A program made the translations under genes and the position numbers. From Labilithrix luteola (lineage in GTDB: Bacteria > Myxococcota_A > Polyangia > Polyangiales > Polyangiaceae), in assembly GCF_001263205.1 (NCBI RefSeq), contig NZ_CP012333.1:5557001-5621000 (forward strand): a stretch of DNA of 64,000 bases. The letters run 5' to 3'. Position 1 is the first letter of the stretch. Every line of letters starts with the position of its first letter. Positions 53,439-63,051 of this stretch are shown in pieces. The notes under the pieces were generated by a model. It made no database searches and had not been told where the DNA came from. It saw only the letters and a list, made by a program, of their open reading frames with translations.

Positions 53439-54637
53439 TTCGCACTCTCCTGGAAGTGCAGCATTCCGCCGTCGCCTGCAATCCACACGTCGTTGGCAGA
53501 GCTGCCCCAGACCGACAGCAATCGTGGTTTGTTCTTGGCCTGATCGAAGGGCGTGGAGAGCTTCGTCCAGCTCGTTCCGTCCCAGTGGAGAACCGTTGCC
53601 GCTTCACCGACGACCCACACGTCGTCCGGACCGAAACCGAAGACACTGTTCAGATCGGTGGTCACCGGACTGCCAACGTAATCGAACTTCTTCGTCGGCC
53701 GCGTGCTCGCCGTGACGCGCCGAATCGCGCCTCCTTCGCCGACGAGCCAGACGTCGTCGCCGTGGGCCCACGACCCGTTGAGGGGCAGCTCGCTCCGGGT
53801 ATCGAACTCCGTGACCTCCCACTCGGAGAGCGGAACGTCGGTCGGCGCTGCTTCGGGGCGACTCGCACGGAAAGCGCAACTATGCGCGATCGCGCGGTTG
53901 CACAAACCGGCAGACCAGACTTCGCTTTGTCGTGCCGTCGTGACAGTGCGGATCTGGGGCGCCCGGACCGACAGCGCCTCAGGTGGGGAAGGCCCGCCAT
54001 CCAACCAACGGGAGAACCGTTCGACCGGAGTATATTCGTAGTGGAGGAGGTGGCCGATCCAGACCGTGTCGCCGATGCCATGCACGGCGGCCGGCAAGTA
54101 CGACACGTATCCGCGCACGGCGGGATATCGGAACGTCGACCACGCCGTCGACTTGGGACCTTTCCATCCCGTCGTGTGACGAATGCGGTCTCCTTCGATG
54201 ATCCAGACGTCGTCAGGACGCTCGAGCCACACGCCTCGCGCGGTGTAGACGAGCGATCCGTCCGGGACGTCGGTTTCCGCGATCTCCCATCGAGAGCCGT
54301 CGAAATGGCCAACGAGACCTTGGTTGCCGACGGCCCAAACGTCGTTACGGCTCGAGCCCCAGACGCTCGTCAACGACGCCTTCGGGGAAATCGGGATATC
54401 CGCAATGCAGAGCCCCGAGGCGCTGCACTTCTCGCTCCCAGCATCGGTGACGGCGCCGTCGCTCGATGCGTCGTCGGCGTCGGGCGCGGCTTCGGGCGTT
54501 GCGTCGATGACGGTCGAAGCGTCCGTGCCTGTCGCGTCCCGTGCGCCGGTGTCTCCCTCGTCTGCACATGCCACGAAGGCGAGGGCCGTCGCCGGCACGA
54601 TCGAGCCAATCCAGAAGAGCCTTGCTACGCGCCTCAT
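53435..54637 (-). CDS. lipoprotein with WGS..NDVWAVG propeller-like repeats, right cassette
   Basis: 400 aa, the same length as the left-cassette paralogue at 43513. Lipobox VAC (ATALAFVACADE), Asp/Ala/Thr-rich linker, then SVWGSSRNDVWAVGNQG, GVWLERPDDVWIIEGD, WAHGDDVWLVGEGG, VFGFGPDDVWVVGEAA and SVWGSSANDVWIAGDGG, separated by strands such as VGHFDGSRWEIAET and LHWDGTSWTKLST. It overlaps both neighbours by four bases. This gene and the one after it probably arose by duplication inside the operon. Confidence 0.84.
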   Translation of the reverse strand: MRRVARLFWIGSIVPATALAFVACADEGDTGARDATGTDASTVIDATPEAAPDADDASSDGAVTDAGSEKCSASGLCIADIPISPKASLTSVWGSSRNDVWAVGNQGLVGHFDGSRWEIAETDVPDGSLVYTARGVWLERPDDVWIIEGDRIRHTTGWKGPKSTAWSTFRYPAVRGYVSYLPAAVHGIGDTVWIGHLLHYEYTPVERFSRWLDGGPSPPEALSVRAPQIRTVTTARQSEVWSAGLCNRAIAHSCAFRASRPEAAPTDVPLSEWEVTEFDTRSELPLNGSWAHGDDVWLVGEGGAIRRVTASTRPTKKFDYVGSPVTTDLNSVFGFGPDDVWVVGEAATVLHWDGTSWTKLSTPFDQAKNKPRLLSVWGSSANDVWIAGDGGMLHFQESAK

Positions 54638-55737
54638 TGGACCTTGCACTCCTCGGTGGTACAGCGCCCATCGACGCAAGCCTGACCCTCGATGGCGTCG
54701 CATCGAACGCCGCACGCTCCGCAATTCCGGGGATCGCTGCCGAGGTTCGTCTCGCAGCCGTTGAGGGTCATGCCGTCGCAATCGCCCCAGGAAGCGGCGC
54801 AACGGAAACCGCACACGCCATTCGTGCACGCCCTCGAGGCATGATCGTCTTTTCCGTATTCGCCTTCGGGACATTCGAAGCGGCACGCCCCGCAGTTGTT
54901 GACGTCCGAATCAAGCGCGGCTTGCGAGCAAGCTGCACCGCAACGGCAGATGCAGCGGCCGCCTTCGCAGATCTCGCCCTCGCTGACGAGACACTTGTTG
55001 CCACACCCACCGCAGTTCAGCGGGTCCTCGAACGTATTGACCTCACAGCCGTTTCCGTCGGCTTGGTCGAAGTCGCCGTTGCAATCCGAAAATCCCGTCA
55101 GGCACCCGGGCTTGTTGCATTCGCCGGCTCGACAGTCGTAGTTCGCATTCCACTCGGGCGGAAAGGGCGGATCGGTGCTCTCCGGGCAGATGTTTCCGCA
55201 GGCGCCGCAGCTTCCCCAGATGGTGCACTCGCAGGTGGGCGACAAGCCATTGCCCAGACATGCGTGATCGGCCGGACAGGCGAGTCCGCACTGGCCACAG
55301 TTCTGGTCGCTGACGAGATCGGCTTCGCAGCCGTCCTCGACGAAGCCATTGCAATCCGCATGTCCGTAGTCACAGGACAACTTGCATTGGCCGTCGATGC
55401 AGTGCATCGCCCCGCGCATGTTCGGATGATCGCCGCCGCCGAGTTGCGGACAGACGTTGCCGCATGCTCCGCAGTTGTCGTCGTCACTGAGGAGATCGGT
55501 GCACGGGAATTGACTGTGCGAGCACGTGGCGTGTCCCGGAGGGCACTTCGCCGTGGGGCACAGACCAGCCGCGCCCGAAGCATCGACCCCGGAGCCGCTG
55601 TCCGACTCCGTGAAGATCGGCGCCGACGCGTCGGGACGCGTGGCAACGAGCACGTCGTCGGAAGAGGCCTCGGTACACGCAAAAACGAGCACGCCCACCA
55701 GTGCGAGGAGAACGGTGCTACCGATTCGAGCCGTCAT
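54634..55737 (-). CDS. cysteine-rich NCGACGN-repeat lipoprotein, right cassette
   Basis: 367 aa. Lipobox FAC (VLLALVGVLVFACTEA). About seven disulphide modules: DDDNCGACGNVCPQ, SDQNCGQCGLACPADHACLG, GSCGACGNICPE, DPLNCGGCGNKCLVSEGEIC, DVNNCGACRFECPEGEYG, DPRNCGACGVRCDAIEGQ, each with C..DCNG..DGCE-type loops between. Same family as 42299-43516. Directly downstream of the anti-sigma-like gene with a 4-nt overlap, so in this cassette the lipoproteins are read from the sigma operon itself. Confidence 0.82.
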   Translation of the reverse strand: MTARIGSTVLLALVGVLVFACTEASSDDVLVATRPDASAPIFTESDSGSGVDASGAAGLCPTAKCPPGHATCSHSQFPCTDLLSDDDNCGACGNVCPQLGGGDHPNMRGAMHCIDGQCKLSCDYGHADCNGFVEDGCEADLVSDQNCGQCGLACPADHACLGNGLSPTCECTIWGSCGACGNICPESTDPPFPPEWNANYDCRAGECNKPGCLTGFSDCNGDFDQADGNGCEVNTFEDPLNCGGCGNKCLVSEGEICEGGRCICRCGAACSQAALDSDVNNCGACRFECPEGEYGKDDHASRACTNGVCGFRCAASWGDCDGMTLNGCETNLGSDPRNCGACGVRCDAIEGQACVDGRCTTEECKVQ

Positions 55738-56477
55738 CGGTCCTCCGGAGAAGAAAGAAGCGAACGAATGCGCGCCTCGTAAGGACTGCTCGGGTGCGCC
55801 GCGAGATACTCGCGCGCGAGCGAGCTCGCATTCTTGTCACCAGCCGCGAACGCCGCCTCGATTCGCATCACCTTTGCTTCGAGGGCGAACTGCCCAGCAG
55901 GAAACTCTCGGTCGTGGAGATCGATCGCCGCGAGGCACGCGCGAGCGTCTCCCTTCGTCAGGGCCTCGCGTGCGACCGCAATGAGCTCGAGCTCGCGTCG
56001 AACGTTGCCCGCAGGTGCTTGGGACGGACGCGGCGTGGTCGAAGAGGGCGCCGGCGGGGGCGTCAGGCGTGTTCGAGCGTCGCGCGCGACGTCTCGTGAA
56101 CCATGCGTGGTGGCCGAGCTCGGCAAGTCGTCGATCGAAACGGAGGGGATTGCCGGAGCCTCGACGGACGGCGTTGGGGACGGAGCCGTCGCCGTCGCCG
56201 TCGCCGCGAGACTCGACGGCACCTCCGAGGGGGGCTCGGTCATTGGTCGCCGATCGATCATCACGCCGACCGCGGCGAGGCATCCAATTCCCGCGAGCGC
56301 GGTCCACCCCCAACGACGCGCGCGGAGGGTCGCGAGCGACGCGAGGAATGAGGGACGCGCGGCGAGCTTCTGATGCAGGCCCTGCAGCGCTTCGGGCGGC
56401 GGTTCGCGGCGCTTTGCATCGGCGACGAGCTTCGCGAACAGCTCGTTCTCTTCGATGAGCGGACGACGATCGGTCAT
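55734..56477 (-). CDS. single-pass membrane partner of the ECF sigma factor (putative anti-sigma), right cassette
   Basis: 247 aa. Cytoplasmic N-terminus with LFAKLVADAKRREPPPEALQ, a transmembrane helix (WGWTALAGIGCLAAVGVMI, ~56-74), a long Pro/Thr/Ala-rich linker and a C-terminal TPR-like domain (ELELIAVAREALTKGDARAC, LAREYLAAHPSSPYEARIRS) that aligns with the end of 39578-40291. No zinc motif. ATGA overlaps with the sigma gene and the first lipoprotein gene. The conserved placement supports an anti-sigma role. Confidence 0.78.
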   Translation of the reverse strand: MTDRRPLIEENELFAKLVADAKRREPPPEALQGLHQKLAARPSFLASLATLRARRWGWTALAGIGCLAAVGVMIDRRPMTEPPSEVPSSLAATATATAPSPTPSVEAPAIPSVSIDDLPSSATTHGSRDVARDARTRLTPPPAPSSTTPRPSQAPAGNVRRELELIAVAREALTKGDARACLAAIDLHDREFPAGQFALEAKVMRIEAAFAAGDKNASSLAREYLAAHPSSPYEARIRSLLSSPEDR

Positions 56478-57058
56478 CGCCCACCTCGCATTCTCGTCTG
56501 CATTCTTTTCAGCCGTTCTTCGAACTTGTCCCGCCCTCGGCGGACGCGCGACGTGGCGGTCCCGAGCGGGATCCCGAGCACCGCGGCGATCTCGGGGACG
56601 GATTGACCTTCGATTTCGGAGAGGACGAACGCCGTACGAAGTTCCTCCGTCAGGCCGTCGAGGAGAACGAGCAGGAGATCCTGCTGCTCCTTCTTGCCGA
56701 GGGAGTCTTCGGGTGTGTCGTGGAGGACGGGGTCTAGGGATTCGTCGTCGGGGTCGACGGCGAGCACTTCGAGCCGGTGCTTCCGTCGCAGCTGGCGCGC
56801 GACGTGGACCGCAGTGCTGAAGAGGAAGGACTTTTCACACCCCGGTCGAATCTTTTCGAGCTTCCGAGCGACGACGACGAAGACCTCCTGCGCGGCGTCG
56901 TCGACCGCATGGGATGGAACGCCGAGCGTGCGAAGGAATCGCCAGACGCTCGCAAAATGAGCGGTGGCGACCTCGTGCTGACGATCGTCGGCGCGGCTCC
57001 TCGACATGCTCGGAAGAGTGGTTTCACTCCCGGCGAGCGAGGGAGAGATGACCGTCAT
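56474..57058 (-). CDS. ECF RNA polymerase sigma factor, right cassette
   Basis: 194 aa. Region 2 (FASVWRFLRTLGVPSHAVDD, AAQEVFVVVARKLEKI, KSFLFSTAVHVARQLRRKH) and region 4 (SVPEIAAVLGIPLGTATSRV). Same length as its left-cassette relative at 40288-40872. The promoter copied in the left cassette is not seen upstream here; the gap to the outer-membrane protein gene is 41 bp, so transcription probably starts before that gene. Confidence 0.88.
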   Translation of the reverse strand: MTVISPSLAGSETTLPSMSRSRADDRQHEVATAHFASVWRFLRTLGVPSHAVDDAAQEVFVVVARKLEKIRPGCEKSFLFSTAVHVARQLRRKHRLEVLAVDPDDESLDPVLHDTPEDSLGKKEQQDLLLVLLDGLTEELRTAFVLSEIEGQSVPEIAAVLGIPLGTATSRVRRGRDKFEERLKRMQTRMRGGR

Positions 57059-57099
57059 GGTCGTGAACGCCGGGTGATCCCGAAATCGATCAACTTTTC

Positions 57100-58191
57100 T
57101 CAGAATCGCCAGCCGATACCAACCCCCGCAGAAAAGCCCACCGCCGGCGCTCGGCTCACGACGCCGTCGGGCTCGACCCTCAGCCGATCACGCTTGCGCG
57201 GCACCCACGACGCCGCCACCAATTCGGCGAAGAAATTGGGATGAGCTTGCCAGCGAGCGGCGAGGAGTCCGCCGTAATCGAACCAGAAACGCCGCGTGCG
57301 CTCGGCGCCGGGGATGTCCCGCGCCGTCGCCGAAAGCTCGCCCACGTTCGCGCCCACACACACGTCGGCCGAGAGGTGCGACGCGAACACGAGCCGGCTC
57401 GGGCAGGCCTCGATTTGTCCCGCGGTCCAGTCGATGTCGACCCGTGCCTCGCCGACGCTGGCCGTGCGCGTGAAGCTCTGCCGGAGGCCTACGCGAAGAA
57501 CCGGCCGAAACCAGGGAACCTGCGCGATCGTCCGTTCGACGTCGAGCTCGACGAAGGCATCGAAGACAGCGAGGAGCCCCGATACCGCCGTCGTGCCCTC
57601 GACGCGCGTTCCCACGGCGACGTTCACGTGCGGTGAAGCGACGTCGTGCGCCGCCGGCTTCTCCGAGGGAGCCGGCGCGATGCTGGTCGTGGCTTCGTGC
57701 GACGCCGACGACGACTCGTTCGCGGCGGGCGGAGTCTCGGTCGCTTGCTCGCGAGGTGCGCTTGGTGGCTCCTCGGCGCCGCCAATGGCCGCGCGAGGGT
57801 CGATCGCAAGCGCGACCGTGATGGCGAGGGCGAGGGTGACGTCTTCGCAGGTCTCGGCGATGACCTCACGCCCGACCGTCGTCCCCTTCGCGTCGCGCAG
57901 GTCGAACCGCCCGACATACCCCTGATCACGACGCTCGGCGCGAAGACGGAAGGACCTCACGTCCTCGCGGCCACGGGCTAGCGTCCACTTCGTCGTATAC
58001 CCCGTGATTTGCCGCAAAACATGCTCTGCGGAGGGGCACTCGGCGGGCGCCGCGTAATCGAACGCAATCGGCTCGATCGGTCCTTCGGCGCGCGCGTCCT
58101 GCGCCGTGGCGAGCGGAAGCACGAGTCCGAGCACGCGGATACAGGACGCGTACGAGGCTCGGGACGCCCTCCACCGCGCCAACGTTCTCAC
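57100..58191 (-). CDS. secreted beta-barrel-like outer-membrane protein, right cassette
   Basis: 363 aa. Signal peptide (CIRVLGLVLPLATAQDARAE). The N-terminal domain has the same paired-cysteine layout as 40927-42075 (YAAPAECPSAEHVLRQITGY, TTKWTLARG, VIAETCEDVTLALAITVALA). A Pro/Ser/Ala-rich linker leads to a barrel-like C-terminus (VLRVGLRQSFTRTASVGEAR, AVGFSAGVGIGWRF) ending in Phe. YTTKW is shared exactly by both proteins. The GTG at 58191 is used as start; a TTG one codon earlier is also open. First gene of a nine-gene operon ending at 47970. Confidence 0.75.
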   Translation of the reverse strand: MRTLARWRASRASYASCIRVLGLVLPLATAQDARAEGPIEPIAFDYAAPAECPSAEHVLRQITGYTTKWTLARGREDVRSFRLRAERRDQGYVGRFDLRDAKGTTVGREVIAETCEDVTLALAITVALAIDPRAAIGGAEEPPSAPREQATETPPAANESSSASHEATTSIAPAPSEKPAAHDVASPHVNVAVGTRVEGTTAVSGLLAVFDAFVELDVERTIAQVPWFRPVLRVGLRQSFTRTASVGEARVDIDWTAGQIEACPSRLVFASHLSADVCVGANVGELSATARDIPGAERTRRFWFDYGGLLAARWQAHPNFFAELVAASWVPRKRDRLRVEPDGVVSRAPAVGFSAGVGIGWRF

Positions 58192-58610
58192 CAATAGGCG
58201 ACGCTATCGCGCGCACGCCTTCGATGCCAGACGATCGGCGACCCCTCCGGCGCCGACTCGCCGAGGCGCCCGCGCTTCTGCCCGCGGCGCCTAGGAGCGC
58301 AACCACGACGATACCTCGATTGGATACGACACCTCGGTCGCCGCAATTTGCCGCGACCATGGCCGTGCGAACGATGACGTGTGCGAAGGCGCTCATCGGG
58401 CGAGGTTCGTGAGCCTCCACAGGCGATCGCTGAAAGCCCGTCGGGTGTTCGGCTCGAGCGGCTCGATCGCTGGAGAATTCGTATCGGTGTGGGACTTGCG
58501 TCGATCACCGTGCATGCGCCGCCCGTCCAGCTCACGCGCCTCGGCTTCGACGGCAGGTAACCTCGTGCAGCCCCAATCTCTCACGGTCGCGGCGCGATTC
58601 GAGGGGTCCG
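58192..58610. other. divergent intergenic region before mgtE
   Basis: 419 bp between the right cassette and mgtE, read in opposite directions. It should hold the promoter of the nine-gene operon and that of mgtE, and perhaps a magnesium-responsive leader. I see no gene, no convincing riboswitch fold and no copy of the 42144 promoter element. Confidence 0.5.
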
Positions 58611-59930
58611 ATGTCCGAGGAGAGCCTCACCGACGAAGATCTCCGTGAGATCTGGCCCGTGTTGTCCGCGGACGAGCGCCTTGCGGGATTCCACAGTCTC
58701 TCTCGAGCCGAGGTCCACGACTTCTTCCTCGGTCTCAGCGCCAGCGACCAGGCGCAGGTGCTTCGAGAGATGCCTTCGGCGGAGCGCCGGCCTTGGATTC
58801 GGCTCCTCGAACCCGATGACGCCGCCGACGTTTGCCAGAAGGCTTCACCGGCCGAGCGCGAGGAGCTCATCGCGCTTCTCGACGAGCACGCCCGTCGAGA
58901 GGTGAATGCGCTCTTGGCGTACGCGGAGGACGCGGCAGGTGGGCTGATGAGCCCGCGCTTCGTGCGACTCCGGCCCGACATGACGGTCGATGCCGCCATT
59001 CGCTACTTGCGACGTCAGGCCCAGGCCCAGCGGCGCGTAGAGACGCTCTATTATGCTTACGTCCTCGACGGTGAACAGCGCGTCCGCGGAGTGGTGTCGT
59101 TTCGTGATCTCTTTGCTTCGCCAGGTGATCGCCTCCTCTCCGAGGTCATGCACGAGCAGGTGATCACCGTCCCCGAAGACATGGACCAAGAGGCGGTGGC
59201 CGAGGTCATTGCCCGACACGATCTGAATGCCGTGCCCGTCGTCGATTCCGAAGGACGAATGAAGGGCATCGTCACGGTCGACGACATCGTCGACGTCGTC
59301 CGGCAAGAGGCCACCGAAGACATCCAGAAACTCGGCGGTATGGAGGCGCTCGACACGCCGTATCTCCAGACTGGCATCCTTGCGATGATCAGGAAGCGAG
59401 CGGGGTGGCTCTCGGCGCTCTTCCTCGGCGAAATGCTGACGGCAAGCGCCATGTCCTACTACGAGGAAGAGATCGCGCGGGCCGTCGTGCTCGCGTTGTT
59501 CGTGCCTCTCATCATCTCGAGCGGCGGAAACTCGGGCTCGCAAGCGACGACGCTCATCATTCGCGCGATGGCCCTCGGCGAAGTTGGGTTACGCGATTGG
59601 TGGCGTATCGTACGGCGCGAGCTGTCTGCCGGGCTCGCGCTGGGCGCCATCCTCGCCTCGATTGGACTCGTTCGCATTCTCGTCTGGCAGGCCCTCTTCC
59701 ACACGTACGGCGCCCACTCTGCTCGAATTGCCGCGGCCGTCTCACTCAGCCTCGTCGGCGTGGTGACCTGGGGCACGATCTCCGGCTCGATGTTGCCGTT
59801 CATCATTCGGCGGCTAGGGTTCGACCCGGCGAGCGCATCCGCGCCGTTCGTCGCAACCCTCGTCGACGTGTCCGGCCTGGTCATCTATTTCAATGTTGCT
59901 CAGGTCGTCCTTCGCGGCACCTTGCTCTAG
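58611..59930 (+). CDS. mgtE: magnesium transporter MgtE
   Basis: 439 aa, standard length and order. N-terminal superhelical MgtE_N domain (~10-125; DAADVCQKASPAEREELIAL), two CBS domains (~130-250; AGGLMSPRFVRLRPDMTVDA, VMHEQVITVPEDMDQEAVAE, RHDLNAVPVVDSEGRMKGIV) and five transmembrane helices carrying the pore signature PLIISSGGNSGSQATTLIIR. CBS and N domains gate the channel by sensing cytosolic magnesium. Start ATG 58611. Its TAG interlocks with the stop of the convergent RND gene in a shared CTAG. Confidence 0.93.
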   Translation: MSEESLTDEDLREIWPVLSADERLAGFHSLSRAEVHDFFLGLSASDQAQVLREMPSAERRPWIRLLEPDDAADVCQKASPAEREELIALLDEHARREVNALLAYAEDAAGGLMSPRFVRLRPDMTVDAAIRYLRRQAQAQRRVETLYYAYVLDGEQRVRGVVSFRDLFASPGDRLLSEVMHEQVITVPEDMDQEAVAEVIARHDLNAVPVVDSEGRMKGIVTVDDIVDVVRQEATEDIQKLGGMEALDTPYLQTGILAMIRKRAGWLSALFLGEMLTASAMSYYEEEIARAVVLALFVPLIISSGGNSGSQATTLIIRAMALGEVGLRDWWRIVRRELSAGLALGAILASIGLVRILVWQALFHTYGAHSARIAAAVSLSLVGVVTWGTISGSMLPFIIRRLGFDPASASAPFVATLVDVSGLVIYFNVAQVVLRGTLL

Positions 59931-62900
59931 GCAACTCCTTCGGAGCCGCGTCGATCGCCCGCTTCCTCCGCTTCCTGCGCAGGCAGCCCAGGGGCAAAGA
60001 GGCGATAGAGCACCGGCACCACGAACATCGTGAGGACCGTGGAGCAGGAAAGGCCCCAGATGATGACCGTTGCGAGCGGGCGTTGGACGTCGGAGCCGAG
60101 TCCGGTCGCGAGCGACGCCGGTAGCAGGCCAAGTACGGCGACGACCGATGTCATGAGACCGGGCCTGAGACGGCTGACGCGTCCTTCGACGATCGCTTCA
60201 TCGAGCGAAACTCCCCGAGCTCGCGCCGTATTGATCGCGCGAACCATCAAGATGCCGTCCATCATCGAGACGGCAAAGACCGTCGCGAAACCGACTCCCG
60301 TCGACACGTTCACGTTCATGTTGCGCACGTAGAGAGCGAGAACGGCGCCGACGAAGGCGAACGGAATCGGCAGGAGGAGCAAGGCGGCCGTCTTGAGCGA
60401 GCGAAATGCCATCAAGAGTACGACGAAGATCGTGATGATCGTGACCGGGATGAGTACGAGGAAATGCCGCCGCGCTCGCGCGAGGTTCTCGAACATCCCG
60501 AGCCATGCAATGCCGTAGCCCTCGGGCGGCACGATCTCCTTTGCGAAACAGGCCTGCGCCTCCTCGACGAAGCTCCCCTGGTCGCGTCCCACGATGTCGG
60601 TTCGAATCGTGATGCGGCGGCGTCCCTGCTGGCGTGCGATGAGCGTCTGTCCGTCGATGACGTCGATGCGAGCGACCTGGGCAAGGGGGATGGCCACCCC
60701 GTCCGCGGTGTAGACGGGAAGCCGCCCGATCGCCTCGGGGAGCTCAGGATGGCACGGTCGAACTTGACCGCAATGTCGAAGCGCCGCTCACCTTCGTAGA
60801 TCGTCCCGATCGGCTCGCCGCCCATCGCGGTGTCGATCATCTTCGTTACGTCTTCGATGCGCACGTTGTACCGGGCCGAGAGCGCGCGATCCGGCTGGAT
60901 GACGAGCTGGGGCTGCGGTCCTTCCTGCTCGATGTTCACGTCCGTCGCGCCGGGCACGCTCCGTAGAAGTGCCTGCGCGCGTCGCGCGAGATCGAGTAGC
61001 ACGCTTGCGTCGTCGCCCGAGACCTCCACGGCGAGGTTCGCGGAGGTCCCGTTCGTGTCCTCGGTGACGCTGTCGATGATGGGCTGCGTGAAGTTGAATC
61101 GCAGCGTCGGGAACTCGGCTCGAAACCGCGAGCCAATCGCGGCGACGAGCTCGTGTTTGGTTTCGAAACGCCTCCAATCCGATTTCGGCTTTGGGCCGAT
61201 CATGATCTCCATTCGACTCGGCGGGAACGGGTCGGTGCCGCTGTCGTTTCGTCCGGTCTGGACGGAGATGAAATCGACCTCCGGAATCTCGAGCGCAAGC
61301 TCTCGCAGACGCCTGCCGTACTGGGCAGCCTGCGTGAGACTCGTGCCCTCCGGGCAATTCGCTCGCACCCAGATCACGCCTTCATCCATAGGAGGGAGAA
61401 ACTCGGTACCCAGCCGCGGAACGACGAAGACCACGATGGCGACGAAGAGACCGACGGCAAACGTCGCAACCTGGTAGCGCCTGCGCAAGAGTGCATGGAG
61501 CCATCGCACATAGACGATCTTGAACCGCTCGAGCAGCGGGTTCTCCCATTCGGCATATCCTCGTCGGAAGAGAAATGCGGCCAGCACGGGGACGACGAGG
61601 AGGGCGAAGACGAGGGCGCCTGCGAGCGCGAACACGATCGTCAGCGCCATGGGCCTGAACAGAAGCCCTTCGATGCTGGTGAGCGTCAGCAGCGGCAAGT
61701 ACGCTGCGATGATCAGGAACATCGAGACGAAGAGTGGGCTCTCGACCTCGAGCGCGGCGTCGCGGATGGCGTGCACCACGTTCTTCGAGGTGACGGGGCG
61801 AGGCATCGAGCCCACGCGCCGAGCGATATTCTCGGCCATGATCACGGCGCCGTCGACGATGATTCCGAAGTCGATGGCTCCGATCGAGAGAAGACCGATC
61901 GGGATCCCGGTGAGGCGCATCAGAGCAACGGCGACGAAGAGTGCGAAGGGAATGGTGGCGGCCACGAGGAGCGCCATGGTCGGGCGGCCGAGGAAGAAGA
62001 CGAGGACGACGACGACGAGCGTGATGCCGAGCAGCACGCTGTGGGTGACCGTGTACATCGTGCTCTTGACGAGGAATGTGCGGTCGTAGAACGGGCGGAT
62101 CCGCACGCCGTTCGGCAGCCCGCCGGCGTTCAGCTCCGACACCGCGGCGCTGACGTTCGCGAGCACGTCGGACGGGTTCTCTCCTTTGCGCATGAGGAGG
62201 ATGCCTTCGACTCCCGCGTCCATGGCGTCTTTGCTGAAGATGCCGGAGGGGGGCGGATGATCGAACAGGACTTGGGCGACGTCACGAACGTAGATGGGCG
62301 TGCCGGAGGCCGATTTGACGAAGATGTTCTCGAGCTCGCCGAGCGTCTGAACGGCGCCTCTTCCACGAATGACGAAGGACATGCTTCCTCGCGGAATGAC
62401 GCTCCCTCCGGCGCTTGCGTTGTTCGTCTCGATGGCGGTCACCACGTCGTTGACCGACAGGCCGTAGCGCAGGAGCTGTGCGGGGTTGAACACCACCGCG
62501 AACTGCTTCTCGTGGCCGCCGAAGTTCGAGACATCTGCCACGCCTGGTACGCGGAGCAGGCGCGGAATGACGACCCAGTCGTTCAGCGTGCGGAGCTCCA
62601 TGAGGTCCTGCGTCGTGTCGCCGACGAGCTCGTAGCGGAAGATCTCTCCGTAGGCCGTGGCTAGGGGGCCCATCTCGGGGCTCGCCCCATCGGGCAAGGA
62701 GACCGTCGAGAGCCGCTCCTGCACCCGCTGCCTCGCCCAGTAGCTCTCTGTCCCTTCCTCGAAGATGAGCTGGACGACCGAGAGCCCGAAGATCGTGCGT
62801 GAGCGGACCATCTCGACGCGCGGAACGTTGCGCAGCGCGATCTCGACCGGAATCGTGATCTGCCTCTCGACCTCTTCGGGCGCGCGGCCTGGGGACGTGG

Positions 62901-63051
62901 TGATCACCTGGACCATCTGCGCGGAGATGTCCGGGTAGGCGTCGACGCGCTGTCCTTGCACCGCCCAGATCCCGATCCCGATCACGGCAGCGACGACGAT
63001 GAGCACCTGCAGGCGAAAGCGCAGGGCAATACGGATGAGGAAGGGAATCAT
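59927..63051 (-). CDS. CusA/CzcA-type heavy-metal RND efflux pump, single-base frameshift
   Basis: Starts MIPFLIRIALRFRLQVLIVV at 63051 and follows the heavy-metal RND layout: porter domains, TM4 with the proton-relay residues in AIDFGIIVDGAVIMAENIAR, a second half with LPPMDEGVIWVRANCPEGTS. As read it leaves frame after DIAVKFDRAILSS; the rest (VAIPLAQVARIDVIDGQTLI to the end at 59927) is in the next frame. One base added at the C-run 60738-60741 gives 1041 aa, the usual length. It exports monovalent or divalent metal ions across both membranes with the adaptor encoded just upstream; metal specificity is not decidable here. Confidence 0.9.

Noticed and set aside
58192..58610. A magnesium riboswitch ahead of mgtE
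   Set aside because: The region is long enough, but I could not identify a conserved M-box or mgtA-type fold by eye.
1378..60741. Phase variation through C-run slippage as the explanation for the three frameshifts
   Set aside because: The runs are only four or five bases long, shorter than typical contingency tracts, and unrelated housekeeping-type genes are hit. Sequencing error or simple mutation is more likely without read data.
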